From JACCQS01 sp963766765 (GTDB lineage: Bacteria; Actinomycetota; Actinomycetes; Mycobacteriales; Geodermatophilaceae), in assembly GCA_963766765.1 (NCBI GenBank), contig CAVYBR010000007.1, positions 124,001 to 188,000 on the forward strand: a stretch of DNA of 64,000 bases, read 5' to 3'. A program made the translations under genes and the position numbers. The notes below the pieces were generated by a model. That model ran no database searches. It saw only the letters and a list, made by a program, of their open reading frames with translations, and was not told the origin of the DNA. Positions within the stretch are counted from its first letter, which is position 1. Each line of letters begins with the position of its first letter. Of this stretch, positions 27,063 to 35,750 are shown piece by piece.

Positions 27063-28040
27063 ATGATGATCGAGGCCCTCAGCCTCACCAAGAAGTACGG
27101 CCAGCTCACCGCGGTCGATGCGCTGTCGTTCTCGGTCGAGCCTGGGATGGTCACCGGATTCCTCGGGCCGAACGGCGCCGGGAAGTCCACCACCATGCGC
27201 ATGATCCTGGGCCTGGACCGGCCAACGGCGGGCAGCGTGACCATCGGCGGGCGGCCCTACTGCGACCTGGACAATCCGCTGCGCACGATCGGCGCGCTCC
27301 TGGACGCTCGGTGGGTCCACCCGAACCGCTCCGCTCGCAATCACCTCACCGCGATGGCTGCCCTCTCCGGGCTCCCGGATGCCCGCGTCGACGAGGTGCT
27401 CGATCGAGTCGGGCTGTCAGCTGTCGCCCACAAGCGGGCCGGCACATACTCCCTCGGCATGTCCCAGCGTCTTGGCATCGCCGGTGCACTCTTGGGTGAT
27501 CCGCAGGTGCTGATGTTCGACGAGCCGGTGAACGGTCTGGACCCGGAAGGAATCGTCTGGATCCGCACCTTGATGCAGGATCTGGCCCGGGAAGGGCGCA
27601 CGGTGTTGGTTTCCAGCCACCTGCTGTCCGAAATGGCCGTGACTGCAACCCATCTGATCGTGATCGGCCGCGGCGCTTTGATCGCAGACTGCTCGACCCA
27701 GGAGTTCCTCGACCTGGCGGTCACCGCCGGTGTGGTGCTGCGAACTCCGGACTCGGCACGAGTGATCCCCGAACTGCAGGCCGCTGGATGGGGCGTGCAG
27801 GCGGATGGGGCGGACCGATTCCTCATCACCGGTGACGGCATCTCCACCGACCGCGTCGGCTACCTGGCTGCCGGAGTCGGCGCGGTCGTCTCCGAATTGT
27901 CCCTGCGCCGTGCCTCACTCGAGGAGGCGTTCATGGAACTGACCGCCGATTCCGTGCAGTACAGCGCCCATGACACCTCGAAAACCCCAGACCGTAGGAC
28001 CCCAGACCACGCGCTTGCCCTCGCGGCGGCCGGAAAGTGA
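27063..28040 (+). CDS. ABC transporter ATP-binding protein
   Basis: All nucleotide-binding motifs are present: Walker A GPNGAGKSTTMRMI, signature YSLGMSQRLGIAGALL, Walker B LMFDEPVNGLDPEG and the H-loop VLVSSHLL. The signature has SLGMSQ rather than LSGGQ, as is common for ABC-2 exporters of the bacteriocin/antibiotic type. A C-terminal accessory region of about 100 residues follows. GAAGGG precedes the ATG at 27063. It overlaps the permease gene by four bases, so the two form one exporter. Confidence 0.88.
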   Translation: MMIEALSLTKKYGQLTAVDALSFSVEPGMVTGFLGPNGAGKSTTMRMILGLDRPTAGSVTIGGRPYCDLDNPLRTIGALLDARWVHPNRSARNHLTAMAALSGLPDARVDEVLDRVGLSAVAHKRAGTYSLGMSQRLGIAGALLGDPQVLMFDEPVNGLDPEGIVWIRTLMQDLAREGRTVLVSSHLLSEMAVTATHLIVIGRGALIADCSTQEFLDLAVTAGVVLRTPDSARVIPELQAAGWGVQADGADRFLITGDGISTDRVGYLAAGVGAVVSELSLRRASLEEAFMELTADSVQYSAHDTSKTPDRRTPDHALALAAAGK

Positions 28041-28879
28041 GTGTCATGAGCACGACCACAGCCTCCGCCACACCTGAAACTGCCCGCCACGCGGCGGTCG
28101 CAACATTCGGTCCGCCCCCTGTCGACACTTCGGTCACACGTCCAGGACCGATGAGCGTCGTACGGTCCGAGTGGATCAAGCTGCGGTCCACCCGCTCGCC
28201 GTGGTGGTGCATGGTCGCGGCCCTGGCCATCCCGGTGTCCTTCGGCATGCTGATCACTGCCAATTCCGATGAGGGCAACACCATCTTCTTCAGCCTGTCC
28301 GGCATGCAGTTCGCTTCGGCGGTCATCCTCGTTCTGGCGGCGCTGGCGGTGACCAGCGAGTACCGGTTCGGCACGATCCGGACAACCCTGCAGGCGCAAG
28401 CGAGCCGAACCCGAGTGTTGTGGACGAAGGCCGGTGTCATCGCCGCGGTTGCCTTCGTGATCGGCGAGGTGGCGGCGTTCGCGACGTTCGCTGCGGCTCG
28501 GCTGTTCGACGACACCGGGGTGTTGGTGCTGAACAGCGCCACCGACTGGCGTCAGGTTGCCGGCTACGGGCTGGTCTATGCCCTGTTCGCGGTCATTGCT
28601 GTCGCGGTCGGCTCGCTGGTCCGCCAGCCGGCCGGCGCGGTCACCTTGCTGCTGGTCTGGTCTCTCGCGCTGGAGGCCCTGGTCAGCCTGATCCCGGGCG
28701 TCGGTGACGACATCTACCGGCTGCTCCCGTTCGTCAACGGCACGCTGTTCGCCGGCGACGCCCAGATCACCGGCGTCGTGGATCCGCTGAGCACGATGGC
28801 CTCGCTCGGTCTGCTGGCCGGTACGGCGTTCGCTCTGCTCGGCATCGCGACTGTGGTGCTGAAGCGCCGTGATGCGTAG
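28037..28879 (+). CDS. ABC-2 type transporter permease
   Basis: The 280-residue membrane protein has about six helices after a cytoplasmic N-terminus that ends SVVRSEWIKLRSTRSPWW, the typical entry of ABC-2 permeases (EWxKLRS). The segment VTSEYRFGTIRTTL matches the family's conserved E-R-x-GT loop. GTG 28037 overlaps the ATPase stop; ATG 28046 is an alternative. The substrate is unknown. Confidence 0.85.
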   Translation: MSVMSTTTASATPETARHAAVATFGPPPVDTSVTRPGPMSVVRSEWIKLRSTRSPWWCMVAALAIPVSFGMLITANSDEGNTIFFSLSGMQFASAVILVLAALAVTSEYRFGTIRTTLQAQASRTRVLWTKAGVIAAVAFVIGEVAAFATFAAARLFDDTGVLVLNSATDWRQVAGYGLVYALFAVIAVAVGSLVRQPAGAVTLLLVWSLALEALVSLIPGVGDDIYRLLPFVNGTLFAGDAQITGVVDPLSTMASLGLLAGTAFALLGIATVVLKRRDA

Positions 28880-28954
28880 GCAACGTAGGAGCGGGCGGCC
28901 TGGGGGAGCCCACGGCCTGCTTGGCTGACGTAGGACCGCACGACTGCTGGTTAC

Positions 28955-28999
28955 GGCCGGCCGACTCGACGAACTAGTCGGGTCGGCCGGTCTGTTTCT
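28955..28999 (+). terminator. intrinsic terminator after the ABC exporter operon
   Basis: A 14-bp stem (CCGGCCGACTCGAC at 28957-28970 with its complement at 28977-28990, one G-T wobble) closes a six-base loop and is followed by the T-rich run TCTGTTTCTG. This is the clearest classical terminator in the window. Confidence 0.8.
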
Positions 29000-29060
29000 G
29001 TTGTCAGCTTGTGGCTGAATCGCCTTGCCCGATCGGGGTACCACCGGAAACGTGGGCGGG

Positions 29061-29843
29061 GTGAGCACCGTTGTCCTCTCCGATGTCCATGGCGTGCTGC
29101 CGGCTCTGGAGGCAGTGCTTGCCGAGCCTGAGGTCGCCGCGGCGAAGTTGATCGTCCTGACCGGCGACATTGCGGCGGGACCAATGCCGGTCGAGACGTT
29201 GGATCGGCTGGTCGGCTTGGGGGAGCGGGTGCTCTGGGTACGGGGCAACGCGGACCGCGATCTCGTTGCCTTGGCCGGCGGCGGAACGACGACCATTCCG
29301 GACCCCATCGCGCCGTGGGCAGCGGCTCAACTACGCCCGGATCAAGTGGAGCTGCTCGCTGGGTTGCCGCATCCGGCGACTCGGGTCCTGGAGGGCTTCG
29401 GCGAGGTGATCTTCTGCCACGGAACCCCGCGTGACGAGGAGGAGGTCGTACTCGTCGACACGCGGATGGAACGCTGGAAAGAGGCGCTGTCGACGGTGCC
29501 CGGGTCGGTGTCGACGGTCGTATGCGGGCACACGCACATGCCGTTCGCCCGCCTGGTGTTCGGCCGGCTGGTCGTCAACCCCGGCAGTGTGGGCATGCCG
29601 TACGGACGTCCCGGCGCGCACTGGGCGCTGCTCGACAACGGCGCGGTGCAGTTGCGGCGCACGACGTTCGACTACGACGCGGTCTGCGCCGAGATCGAGG
29701 CCCGGTCTGGGTATTCCGATGCCGCGAAGTGGGCGGACTTCTTCATCCGGTCCCGCGGGACTGACGAGCAGGCCATCGCGTTGTTCGGTCCGCGGGACGG
29801 GCGGCCGGTTGCTGCTGATGGCGCGGCCGGGACTGCTGACTGA
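29061..29843 (+). CDS. metallophosphoesterase (calcineurin-like, YfcE type)
   Basis: The full set of dimetal motifs is present: SDVHGVLPALE, LTGDIAAGP, WVRGNADRD, FCHGTPRDEE and CGHTHMPFARL, ending with VNPGSVGMPYG. These enzymes are phosphodiesterases or phosphatases of small substrates. GTG 29061 aligns with the usual N-terminus (STVVLSDVHG); an in-frame TTG at 29025 would add residues with no family support. It appears to be a single-gene unit after the terminator. Confidence 0.85.
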   Translation: MSTVVLSDVHGVLPALEAVLAEPEVAAAKLIVLTGDIAAGPMPVETLDRLVGLGERVLWVRGNADRDLVALAGGGTTTIPDPIAPWAAAQLRPDQVELLAGLPHPATRVLEGFGEVIFCHGTPRDEEEVVLVDTRMERWKEALSTVPGSVSTVVCGHTHMPFARLVFGRLVVNPGSVGMPYGRPGAHWALLDNGAVQLRRTTFDYDAVCAEIEARSGYSDAAKWADFFIRSRGTDEQAIALFGPRDGRPVAADGAAGTAD

Positions 29844-30187
29844 ATCATCGTTGTTCGCAGCCGGCGGCTGGGTTTCGCTACGAAGTGCGCAGCAACGAGG
29901 GGTTTGGGGTTGGTGGCGTGCGTTGTTGGGCCGGCGGTTGGGGGTGGTCGTTCGTGATCTTGACCTTGTGGTGGCGACACGCCGTGAAATCGCTCCGGAA
30001 GCCGCAATAAGGTCAAGATCACCATTGTTGGCCATCGGCACAGCACATTGGTTGCAGTGGGTCACTTGAGGTTGCGTAAGGTTCTCCGAATATATTGCGC
30101 TGCAACCGCTTTCCGGGCCGGGAAATGTCAGACCCGGCTCGTAGGTTTGCTGTGTGACCACCCTCCCTCAACGACCTGTCCCCGGAG
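29844..30187. other. non-coding region before the 13E12 element
   Basis: These 344 bp contain no complete gene. They hold a GT-rich stretch, the long inverted repeat at 29954-30022, and at the right end about six codons (LNDLSPEV from 30167) that read in frame into the DUF222 protein but are cut off upstream by TGA 30155-30157. Confidence 0.6.
29954..30022. repeat. 14-bp perfect inverted repeat with 41-bp spacer
   Basis: GTGATCTTGACCTT at 29954-29967 is matched by its exact reverse complement at 30009-30022. The spacer is 41 bp with no coding content. It could be a small REP/MITE-like element or the end of a mobile sequence associated with the neighbouring 13E12 gene. Confidence 0.75.
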
Positions 30188-31198
30188 GTGAGCCCCCAGC
30201 TGCGGGCCGAGGGGGAGCAGACGTTGATCGCCGCGTGCGCGGATCTGGACCCGATCAGCCTGGGCCGGCTGGGCCGGCGCCTCGAGGAGTTGCTGGACCC
30301 GGAAGGGGTGCAGGCCCGGGATGAGGCGAAGATCCGGGATCATGAGGAGAGGGCGTTCGGGAAACGTGGGCTGAGTTTCAGCCCCGACCCGTACGGGTCC
30401 GGCGGCACCATCCGCGGCCGCTACGACGCCGCCGGCTACGCCGTGCTCACCGCCGCCCTCGAACCCCTCATGACACCCTGGTCCACCAGCACCACCGCGA
30501 GCCCCGCCGCCGCGAGCCCCGACGCCGCGAGCCCCGGCGCCGGCGCCGATTCCGGCCCGTGGCCGGTGCTGCTCGCGGGCAGGGACCTGCGCAGCCCGAC
30601 CCAGCGCCGCTACGACGCGGTCATCGAGATCTGCCGCCGCGACCTGCACCACCCGGCCACGGCCAGTGAGGGCGGCAAGGCCCAGGTCCGGGTCACCATC
30701 CCCCTGACCACCCTGACCGACCGCACCGGGTACGGGGTGCTGGATGACGGGACGCAGATCAGCCCCACCCTGGCCCGGATGCTGGCCTGCGACGCCGGCG
30801 TGATCCCCGCCGTCCTGGGCGGCCACGGCCAGCCCATCGACGTCGGCAGAGAGCAGCGCCTGTTCAAAGGCGCACCCCGCACCGCCATCGAAATCCGCGA
30901 CGGCGGCTGCACCTGGCCCGGCTGCACGAGGCCCGCGGGCAAGTGTCAGGTCCACCACCTCAGCCCCTGGTCCGCGGGAGGCCGCACCGATCAGGTCAAC
31001 GGCGGACTGTTCTGCTGGACCCACCACCGCGAAATCGAGAAAGCAGAGTGGCACGCCCTCTACTACCGCGGCCGGATCTGGCTGAAACCACCCGCCCGCA
31101 TCGACCCCACCCGAGCACCCCGGATCAACACCGCCCACCGCCCACTCCCACCCCGAACCGACTGGCCACCAGACACACACGGCCAAGGACCACCCTGA
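30188..31198 (+). CDS. 13E12-repeat (DUF222) HNH endonuclease, 5'-truncated
   Basis: The C-terminus is a complete HNH nuclease: CTWPGCTRPAGKCQVHHLS, then GGRTDQVNGGLFCWTHHREI, with the His-His/Asn/His core and zinc cysteines. Upstream is the second half of DUF222 (VSPQLRAEGEQTLIAACADLD). Intact members are usually 400-500 residues, whereas this one is 336 and its family homology begins abruptly after TGA 30155. The first domain half is therefore missing. GTG 30188 could still be used, but the protein is probably a remnant. A low-complexity Ala/Ser/Pro insert (near residues 103-120) contains short DNA repeats. These genes are repetitive in actinobacterial genomes and behave like selfish elements. 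Confidence 0.75.
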   Translation: MSPQLRAEGEQTLIAACADLDPISLGRLGRRLEELLDPEGVQARDEAKIRDHEERAFGKRGLSFSPDPYGSGGTIRGRYDAAGYAVLTAALEPLMTPWSTSTTASPAAASPDAASPGAGADSGPWPVLLAGRDLRSPTQRRYDAVIEICRRDLHHPATASEGGKAQVRVTIPLTTLTDRTGYGVLDDGTQISPTLARMLACDAGVIPAVLGGHGQPIDVGREQRLFKGAPRTAIEIRDGGCTWPGCTRPAGKCQVHHLSPWSAGGRTDQVNGGLFCWTHHREIEKAEWHALYYRGRIWLKPPARIDPTRAPRINTAHRPLPPRTDWPPDTHGQGPP

Positions 31199-31210
31199 CC
31201 AGGCGTGCGG

Positions 31211-32242
31211 CTAGCTGTCCTCGTCGTCGCGCGGGCCGGTCGGGTCGGACCCGAAGATCGACGGGAGCCAGAACAACACACCCGCGCTCATCGCGGTGGC
31301 GATCAGGAAGCCGGTCACCCCGCTGTCGTCGGTGTAGGCCCACAAGATGCCGAAGAGCGGAGCGAACAACAACGCGGCAGCATCGGCGCGAGCCTGACGG
31401 AACATGCTCCGGCGGCGGACGGGCTTCTTCTCTGGGGGCAGCTCGGTGGCATCGCCTTTCGGTGCGCTGCCACGCCGCGCGCCGGAGGGCCAGATCGGGT
31501 GCCCGTCGATGACCGGAAGAACGAGGCGATCGCTGCGCGGCTCGCCGTGCACGGTGATGGGGGAGTCCTTGCGCAGCGCCGAGACCGCTTCGTCCCAATA
31601 GACCGGCACCCACGCGGTGGAGCCGCCGTGAGTGAGTGCGAGCCAGCTGCGATCGCTCAAGCCACGACGTACCCGCACCCGCCGTGCGTTCACGGTCGTC
31701 ACCGGGCCACGAGCAAGGCGTGGGCGGGCCACGAGCCGAAAGACGGTGATTGCCAGGCAGATCAGGAGGACCAGGCCGACCCAGAAGATCCCGAACAACA
31801 GGTTCCGTACGGTGAGGTGCGCCGCGTCGCCTTCAGCGAACACGCGTGCCGGATCGTCCGGGTCGTACTGCACCCCGACCTCTGTACCCGCGGCGACCTC
31901 CCCGGGGCGGGCCAGTACGAGCACTCCCGTCTGGTCGACGCCGTCGGCGTCGGTGAAGGTGACCTCCACACCGAGCCCGCCGGGATCGACACCAGAGCGG
32001 ACGACCTCTGCGGATGCCCGCTCGGTCGCGTCGGACAGTGGAGCCCGCGCCCCCGGCAGCGACGCGCCGAGAACGACCAACAACACGACGGCGATCATTG
32101 TCAAGGGAAGGATTCCAAGCAGCAGTTGCTTTCTCGCCCGCGGCACCGCAACGCCTTCGAGAGACGGTTTCTTCTCCTGCGGGACGGGGGACACCTGGTC
32201 AGCCACGTACTCGATACTGCCAGCCACGCCGGGCGCACTCAC
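31211..32242 (-). CDS. DUF3592-like membrane protein
   Basis: The 343-residue protein has a helix near residue 45 (LLLGILPLTMIAVVLLVVLG), an extracytoplasmic beta-rich region (VEVTFTDADGVDQTGVLVL, VQYDPDDPARVF) typical of DUF3592, a second helix (LLFGIFWVGLVLLICLAITVF), then a cytoplasmic domain and two more hydrophobic segments near the C-terminus. No catalytic motif is visible. It is divergent from eno, with only 34 bp between the start codons if ATG 32242 is used. Confidence 0.6.
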   Translation of the reverse strand: MSAPGVAGSIEYVADQVSPVPQEKKPSLEGVAVPRARKQLLLGILPLTMIAVVLLVVLGASLPGARAPLSDATERASAEVVRSGVDPGGLGVEVTFTDADGVDQTGVLVLARPGEVAAGTEVGVQYDPDDPARVFAEGDAAHLTVRNLLFGIFWVGLVLLICLAITVFRLVARPRLARGPVTTVNARRVRVRRGLSDRSWLALTHGGSTAWVPVYWDEAVSALRKDSPITVHGEPRSDRLVLPVIDGHPIWPSGARRGSAPKGDATELPPEKKPVRRRSMFRQARADAAALLFAPLFGILWAYTDDSGVTGFLIATAMSAGVLFWLPSIFGSDPTGPRDDEDS

Positions 32243-32264
32243 CCGGACTGGAGCCAGTGCTCGT

Positions 32265-32270
32265 TACGCT
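32265..32270 (+). promoter_or_regulatory. -10 box of eno placing the transcript start at the GTG
   Basis: TACGCT fits TANNNT and ends six bases before the GTG at 32277. With no ribosome site in between, this spacing is the usual layout of a leaderless actinobacterial mRNA. Confidence 0.5.
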
Positions 32271-32276
32271 CGCTCG

Positions 32277-33689
32277 GTGGCCACCATCAACGCCGTAGGC
32301 GCCCGAGAAATCCTGGACTCCCGAGGCAACCCGACCGTCGAGGTGGAGGTAGCCCTCGATGACGGCACGTTCGCCAGGGCGGCGGTCCCCAGCGGCGCAT
32401 CGACCGGCGCGTTCGAGGCATCCGAACGTCGCGATGGCGGAACGCGGTACGGCGGCAAGGGTGTCCATGCCGCTGTCACCGCTGTCCTTGACGACATCGA
32501 GCCCGAGATCGTCGGCATGGAGGCCAGCGAGCAACGGCTGATCGACCAGCGGCTGATCGACCTGGACGGCACGCCGAACAAGGCCCGGCTCGGTGCCAAC
32601 GCCATCCTGGGTGTCAGCCTCGCCGTCGCCAAAGCCGCCGCCGACTCCGCCGAACTGCCGCTGTTCCGCTACCTCGGGGGACCTTCAGCGCACCTGTTGC
32701 CGGTGCCAATGCTCAACATCCTCAACGGCGGCGCCCACGCGGACTCCAATGTGGACGTCCAAGAGTTCATGATCGCCCCGATCGGAGCGCCGACGTACGC
32801 CGAAGCCCTGCAAGTCGGCGTCGAGACCTATCACGCGCTCAAGTCCGTACTCAAGGCGCAGGGATTCTCCACCGGGCTGGGGGACGAGGGCGGCTTTGCC
32901 CCCGACCTACCGAGCAACCGAGCGGCCTTGGACCTCATCGCCGAAGCCGTCGACAAGGCCGGCTACACCCTGGGTACGGACGTCGTCTTCGCCATGGACG
33001 TCGCGGCCACGGAATTCCACAGTGGAGGAAGCTACACGTTCGAGGGCAAGGAGATCAGCTCCGCCGACCTCATCAGCTACTACGCCGACCTCGTTGACGG
33101 CTATCCCATCGTCTCGATCGAAGACCCGCTCGACGAAAACGATTGGCAGGGCTGGGTTGACCTGACCGAAGCGCTGGGTACCAGAGTCCAACTCGTGGGC
33201 GATGACCTCTTCGTCACCAACCCCGAGCGGCTGGCTGACGGAATCATCCGTGGAGCGGCAAATGCGCTTCTGGTCAAGGTGAATCAGATCGGCACCCTCA
33301 CCGAGACACTCGACGCCGTGTCGCTCGCGCACCGCAGCGGCTACCGCTGCATGATGAGCCACCGCTCCGGCGAGACCGAGGACACCACCATCGCCGACCT
33401 GGCCGTGGCCACCGACTGCGGACAGATCAAGACCGGCGCGCCCGCGCGCAGTGAGCGGGTCGCGAAATACAACCAGCTGTTGCGCATCGAAGAAGAACTC
33501 GACGATGCCGCTCGTTACGCCGGCGCCGGAGCCTTCCCTCGGTATGGGACCGAACCCGCGGCCCCATCGCCCGCGACGGACGAGGCGGACGCGACGGACG
33601 ACACTGACGCGACAACAGACGCCGCGACCCGAGGCGATTCCCGATCCTCCTCATCCGCCCGGGCCCGAAAGCGGACGAGACGCTCGTGA
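32277..33689 (+). CDS. eno: enolase with a C-terminal extension
   Basis: Enolase interconverts 2-phosphoglycerate and phosphoenolpyruvate. Conserved parts include AREILDSRGNPTVEVEV, the GGAHADSNVDVQEFMI loop, GDEGGFAPDL with the catalytic Glu, the Lys strand ALLVKVNQIGTLTE and the signature SHRSGETEDTTIADLAVA. The core ends normally at YAGAGAFPRY. It is followed by 47 extra residues, first acidic (TDEADATDDTD) and then Ser/Arg-rich (SARARKRTRRS), so the protein is 470 rather than about 425 residues. GTG 32277 matches the family N-terminus. The stop overlaps the ftsB-like GTG. Confidence 0.95.
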   Translation: MATINAVGAREILDSRGNPTVEVEVALDDGTFARAAVPSGASTGAFEASERRDGGTRYGGKGVHAAVTAVLDDIEPEIVGMEASEQRLIDQRLIDLDGTPNKARLGANAILGVSLAVAKAAADSAELPLFRYLGGPSAHLLPVPMLNILNGGAHADSNVDVQEFMIAPIGAPTYAEALQVGVETYHALKSVLKAQGFSTGLGDEGGFAPDLPSNRAALDLIAEAVDKAGYTLGTDVVFAMDVAATEFHSGGSYTFEGKEISSADLISYYADLVDGYPIVSIEDPLDENDWQGWVDLTEALGTRVQLVGDDLFVTNPERLADGIIRGAANALLVKVNQIGTLTETLDAVSLAHRSGYRCMMSHRSGETEDTTIADLAVATDCGQIKTGAPARSERVAKYNQLLRIEEELDDAARYAGAGAFPRYGTEPAAPSPATDEADATDDTDATTDAATRGDSRSSSSARARKRTRRS

Positions 33690-34261
33690 GTTCCCCGAGA
33701 GGACCTGGCAAACGGCCGGGAGCTCGGCGCAACGGCCTGACCGGCGCCAGTCGACCGAACGGCCGCCGATCGTCTGCTGACCTCACTCGCGCCCAGGGTC
33801 GTGGCCGCGGTCCGGGTGACAAGCGCAGCACCCGGGGTCCGGGGCCGACCCGAGCGACCAGTGCTGCCCAGACGGCGCAACGCTGGACCGCACGGCTCAC
33901 CGGCCGCGCCGTTCTGCTTGCCGCGGTCGTGGTGCTGCTGGTCGTGAGCCTCGCCTACCCGTTGCAGCGCTACCTCGCACAGCAGGCCGCGATCGAACGG
34001 CTGGAGGGCGAAAACCGCGCAGCCCAACAGCGGGTCGAGGATCTCCGGATCCAGGTCGACCAGCTCGATGACCCCAGCTTCATCCAGACCCAGGCCCGGT
34101 CCCGCCTGCAGTACGTCATGCCCGGTGACCTGCTCTATGTCATCGACGACAGCGGCCAGGCCCAGCAGGTGGCCGGCCAAGGCGAAGCGACCGACGACGC
34201 CGACCAGGCATGGTTCGAACAGGTCCTGTCATCGATCGAGATCGCCGATGGCGGCGGATGA
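33686..34261 (+). CDS. FtsB/DivIC-type septum formation initiator
   Basis: A long basic, Arg/Gly-rich cytoplasmic N-terminus (about 65 residues) precedes one membrane helix (AVLLAAVVVLLVVSLAYPL) and an extracytoplasmic coiled coil (IERLEGENRAAQQRVEDL), then the DivIC motif DPSFIQTQARSRLQYVMPGD. This architecture and the position between eno and DUF501 match Rv1024, an FtsB-like divisome protein that works with FtsQ and FtsL. GTG 33686 overlaps the eno stop. Confidence 0.88.
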   Translation: MSSPRGPGKRPGARRNGLTGASRPNGRRSSADLTRAQGRGRGPGDKRSTRGPGPTRATSAAQTAQRWTARLTGRAVLLAAVVVLLVVSLAYPLQRYLAQQAAIERLEGENRAAQQRVEDLRIQVDQLDDPSFIQTQARSRLQYVMPGDLLYVIDDSGQAQQVAGQGEATDDADQAWFEQVLSSIEIADGGG

Positions 34262-34811
34262 GCCGGCAGGCGGCTCGGCGCGACTGAGCGCCGCCGACGA
34301 CGCTGACCGCGCGGTCGTCGAGGCACAGCTTCGGCGGCCACCTCGCGCGATGCGAGCTATTGCGCACCGCTGTCCCTGCGGGCTGGCCGATGTCGTACAG
34401 ACCCAGCCGCGGCTGACTGACGGAAGCCCCTTTCCCACGCTCTACTACCTGACCTGTCCGCGCGCTGCGGCTGCCGTGAGCCGGCTCGAAGCTGCCGGCC
34501 TCATGCGCGAGATGACGGCGCGGCTGGTCGATGACGCCGAGCTCCGCGACGCCTACACCGCCGCCCACACCTCGTACCTGCGCGAGCGGAACGCCTTGGA
34601 GGACCTGTCCTCCAGCGCATCGGCCGGCGGCATGCCGGAACGGGTCAAGTGCCTGCACGCCCTCGTCGCGCACTCGCTCGCTGTGGGCCCGGGGGTCAAT
34701 CCGTTCGGCGACGAGGCGCTGGCCGCGATCCCGCCCTGGTGGTCGGACGGTCCCTGTGTCGCGGCGCCGGCATCGCCCGTGCCCGAGTCATCTGATCCGG
34801 AGCCTGCCTAG
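34248..34811 (+). CDS. DUF501 protein
   Basis: The 187-residue protein has the DUF501 core: VEAQLRRPPRAMRAIAHRCPCGLADVVQTQPRL, FPTLYYLTCPRA, and a C-terminal MPERVKCLHALVAHSLA with a Cys/His pair. Conserved Cys and His residues suggest a bound metal, but no function is established. ATG 34248 overlaps the ftsB-like gene by 14 bp and its stop directly abuts the ppx ATG. Linkage to eno, ftsB and ppx is conserved across actinobacteria (Rv1025). Confidence 0.85.
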   Translation: MAADEPAGGSARLSAADDADRAVVEAQLRRPPRAMRAIAHRCPCGLADVVQTQPRLTDGSPFPTLYYLTCPRAAAAVSRLEAAGLMREMTARLVDDAELRDAYTAAHTSYLRERNALEDLSSSASAGGMPERVKCLHALVAHSLAVGPGVNPFGDEALAAIPPWWSDGPCVAAPASPVPESSDPEPA

Positions 34812-35738
34812 ATGACCAGGGTGGCCGCCATCGACTGCGGCACCAACTCGCTACGGCTGCTGATCACGGACCTGTCGCCCGAGCAGCCACCGGCAGAAGT
34901 GTTGCGTCGCATGGAGATCGTCCGACTGGGCGCGGGCGTCGACCGCACGGGTGAGCTCGCTGCGGACGCAATCGAACGCACCCGCGTCGTTCTGGCCGAC
35001 TACGTCAGGAAGATTGGCGAGCTCGGCGCTGAACGCGTGCGCATGGTCGCCACCAGCGCGACAAGGGACGCGCGCAACCGAGGTGACTTCGAAGCGATGG
35101 TGACAGCGCTTCTCGGACAGTCGCCTGAGGTGATCACGGGTACGGAAGAGGCCGAGCTCTCGTTCCGTGGCGCCACGATCAGCCTGCCCATGGTCACGCC
35201 GGCACCGACACCGCCCTACCTGGTGGTCGACATCGGCGGCGGGTCAACCGAATTCGTGCTGGGCGACCAGTCGGTGACCGCCTCGCGGTCGGTCGATATC
35301 GGTTGCGTACGGCTGACCGAGCGGCACTTGGCTTCCGATCCGCCGACCCCGGACGAGATCGGAGCCGCCGAGACCGACATCAGGCTGGCCCTGAACTCGG
35401 TCGCGGAGTCGGTCCCGATCCAGGCACCGCTCACGCTGATCGGCCTCGCCGGGTCGGTGACCACCGTGGCCGCGATAGCCCTCGGATTGCCCGCGTACGA
35501 CCCGACGTCCATCCACCACAGCCGGATCTCGGTCGGTGACGTGCGATCGACGACCGCGGGACTGCTCACGATGAGTCGAGTTCAGCGCGCCGCCCTGCCG
35601 GTGATGCACGCCGGCCGAGTCGACGTGATCGGTGCTGGTGCCCTCATCCTGCGGGTCGTGATGGACGTCTGGGAGATCGACAGCGTGCTGGTCAGCGAGC
35701 AGGACATCCTGGACGGCATCGCCGCCTCATTGGTCTAG
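34812..35738 (+). CDS. ppx: exopolyphosphatase / guanosine pentaphosphate phosphatase (Ppx/GppA)
   Basis: This is an ASKHA-fold phosphatase with phosphate-1 loop VAAIDCGTNSLRLLI, the motif VRMVATSATRDARN, TGTEEAELSF, and the second phosphate loop VVDIGGGSTEFVLG. At 308 residues it corresponds to the short actinobacterial Ppx (Rv1026 Ppx2 type) without the C-terminal HD domain of E. coli Ppx. It degrades polyphosphate or pppGpp. It is the last gene of the eno-ftsB-DUF501-ppx unit and meets the DUF4235 gene tail to tail. Confidence 0.92.
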   Translation: MTRVAAIDCGTNSLRLLITDLSPEQPPAEVLRRMEIVRLGAGVDRTGELAADAIERTRVVLADYVRKIGELGAERVRMVATSATRDARNRGDFEAMVTALLGQSPEVITGTEEAELSFRGATISLPMVTPAPTPPYLVVDIGGGSTEFVLGDQSVTASRSVDIGCVRLTERHLASDPPTPDEIGAAETDIRLALNSVAESVPIQAPLTLIGLAGSVTTVAAIALGLPAYDPTSIHHSRISVGDVRSTTAGLLTMSRVQRAALPVMHAGRVDVIGAGALILRVVMDVWEIDSVLVSEQDILDGIAASLV

Positions 35739-35750
35739 AGCGGGGCGCGT

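Noticed and set aside
31632..32276. N-terminal extension of enolase by 215 codons
   Set aside because: The extension is antisense to the DUF3592 gene, has low-complexity Arg/Ser/Thr content and no enolase homology. The family start coincides with GTG 32277.
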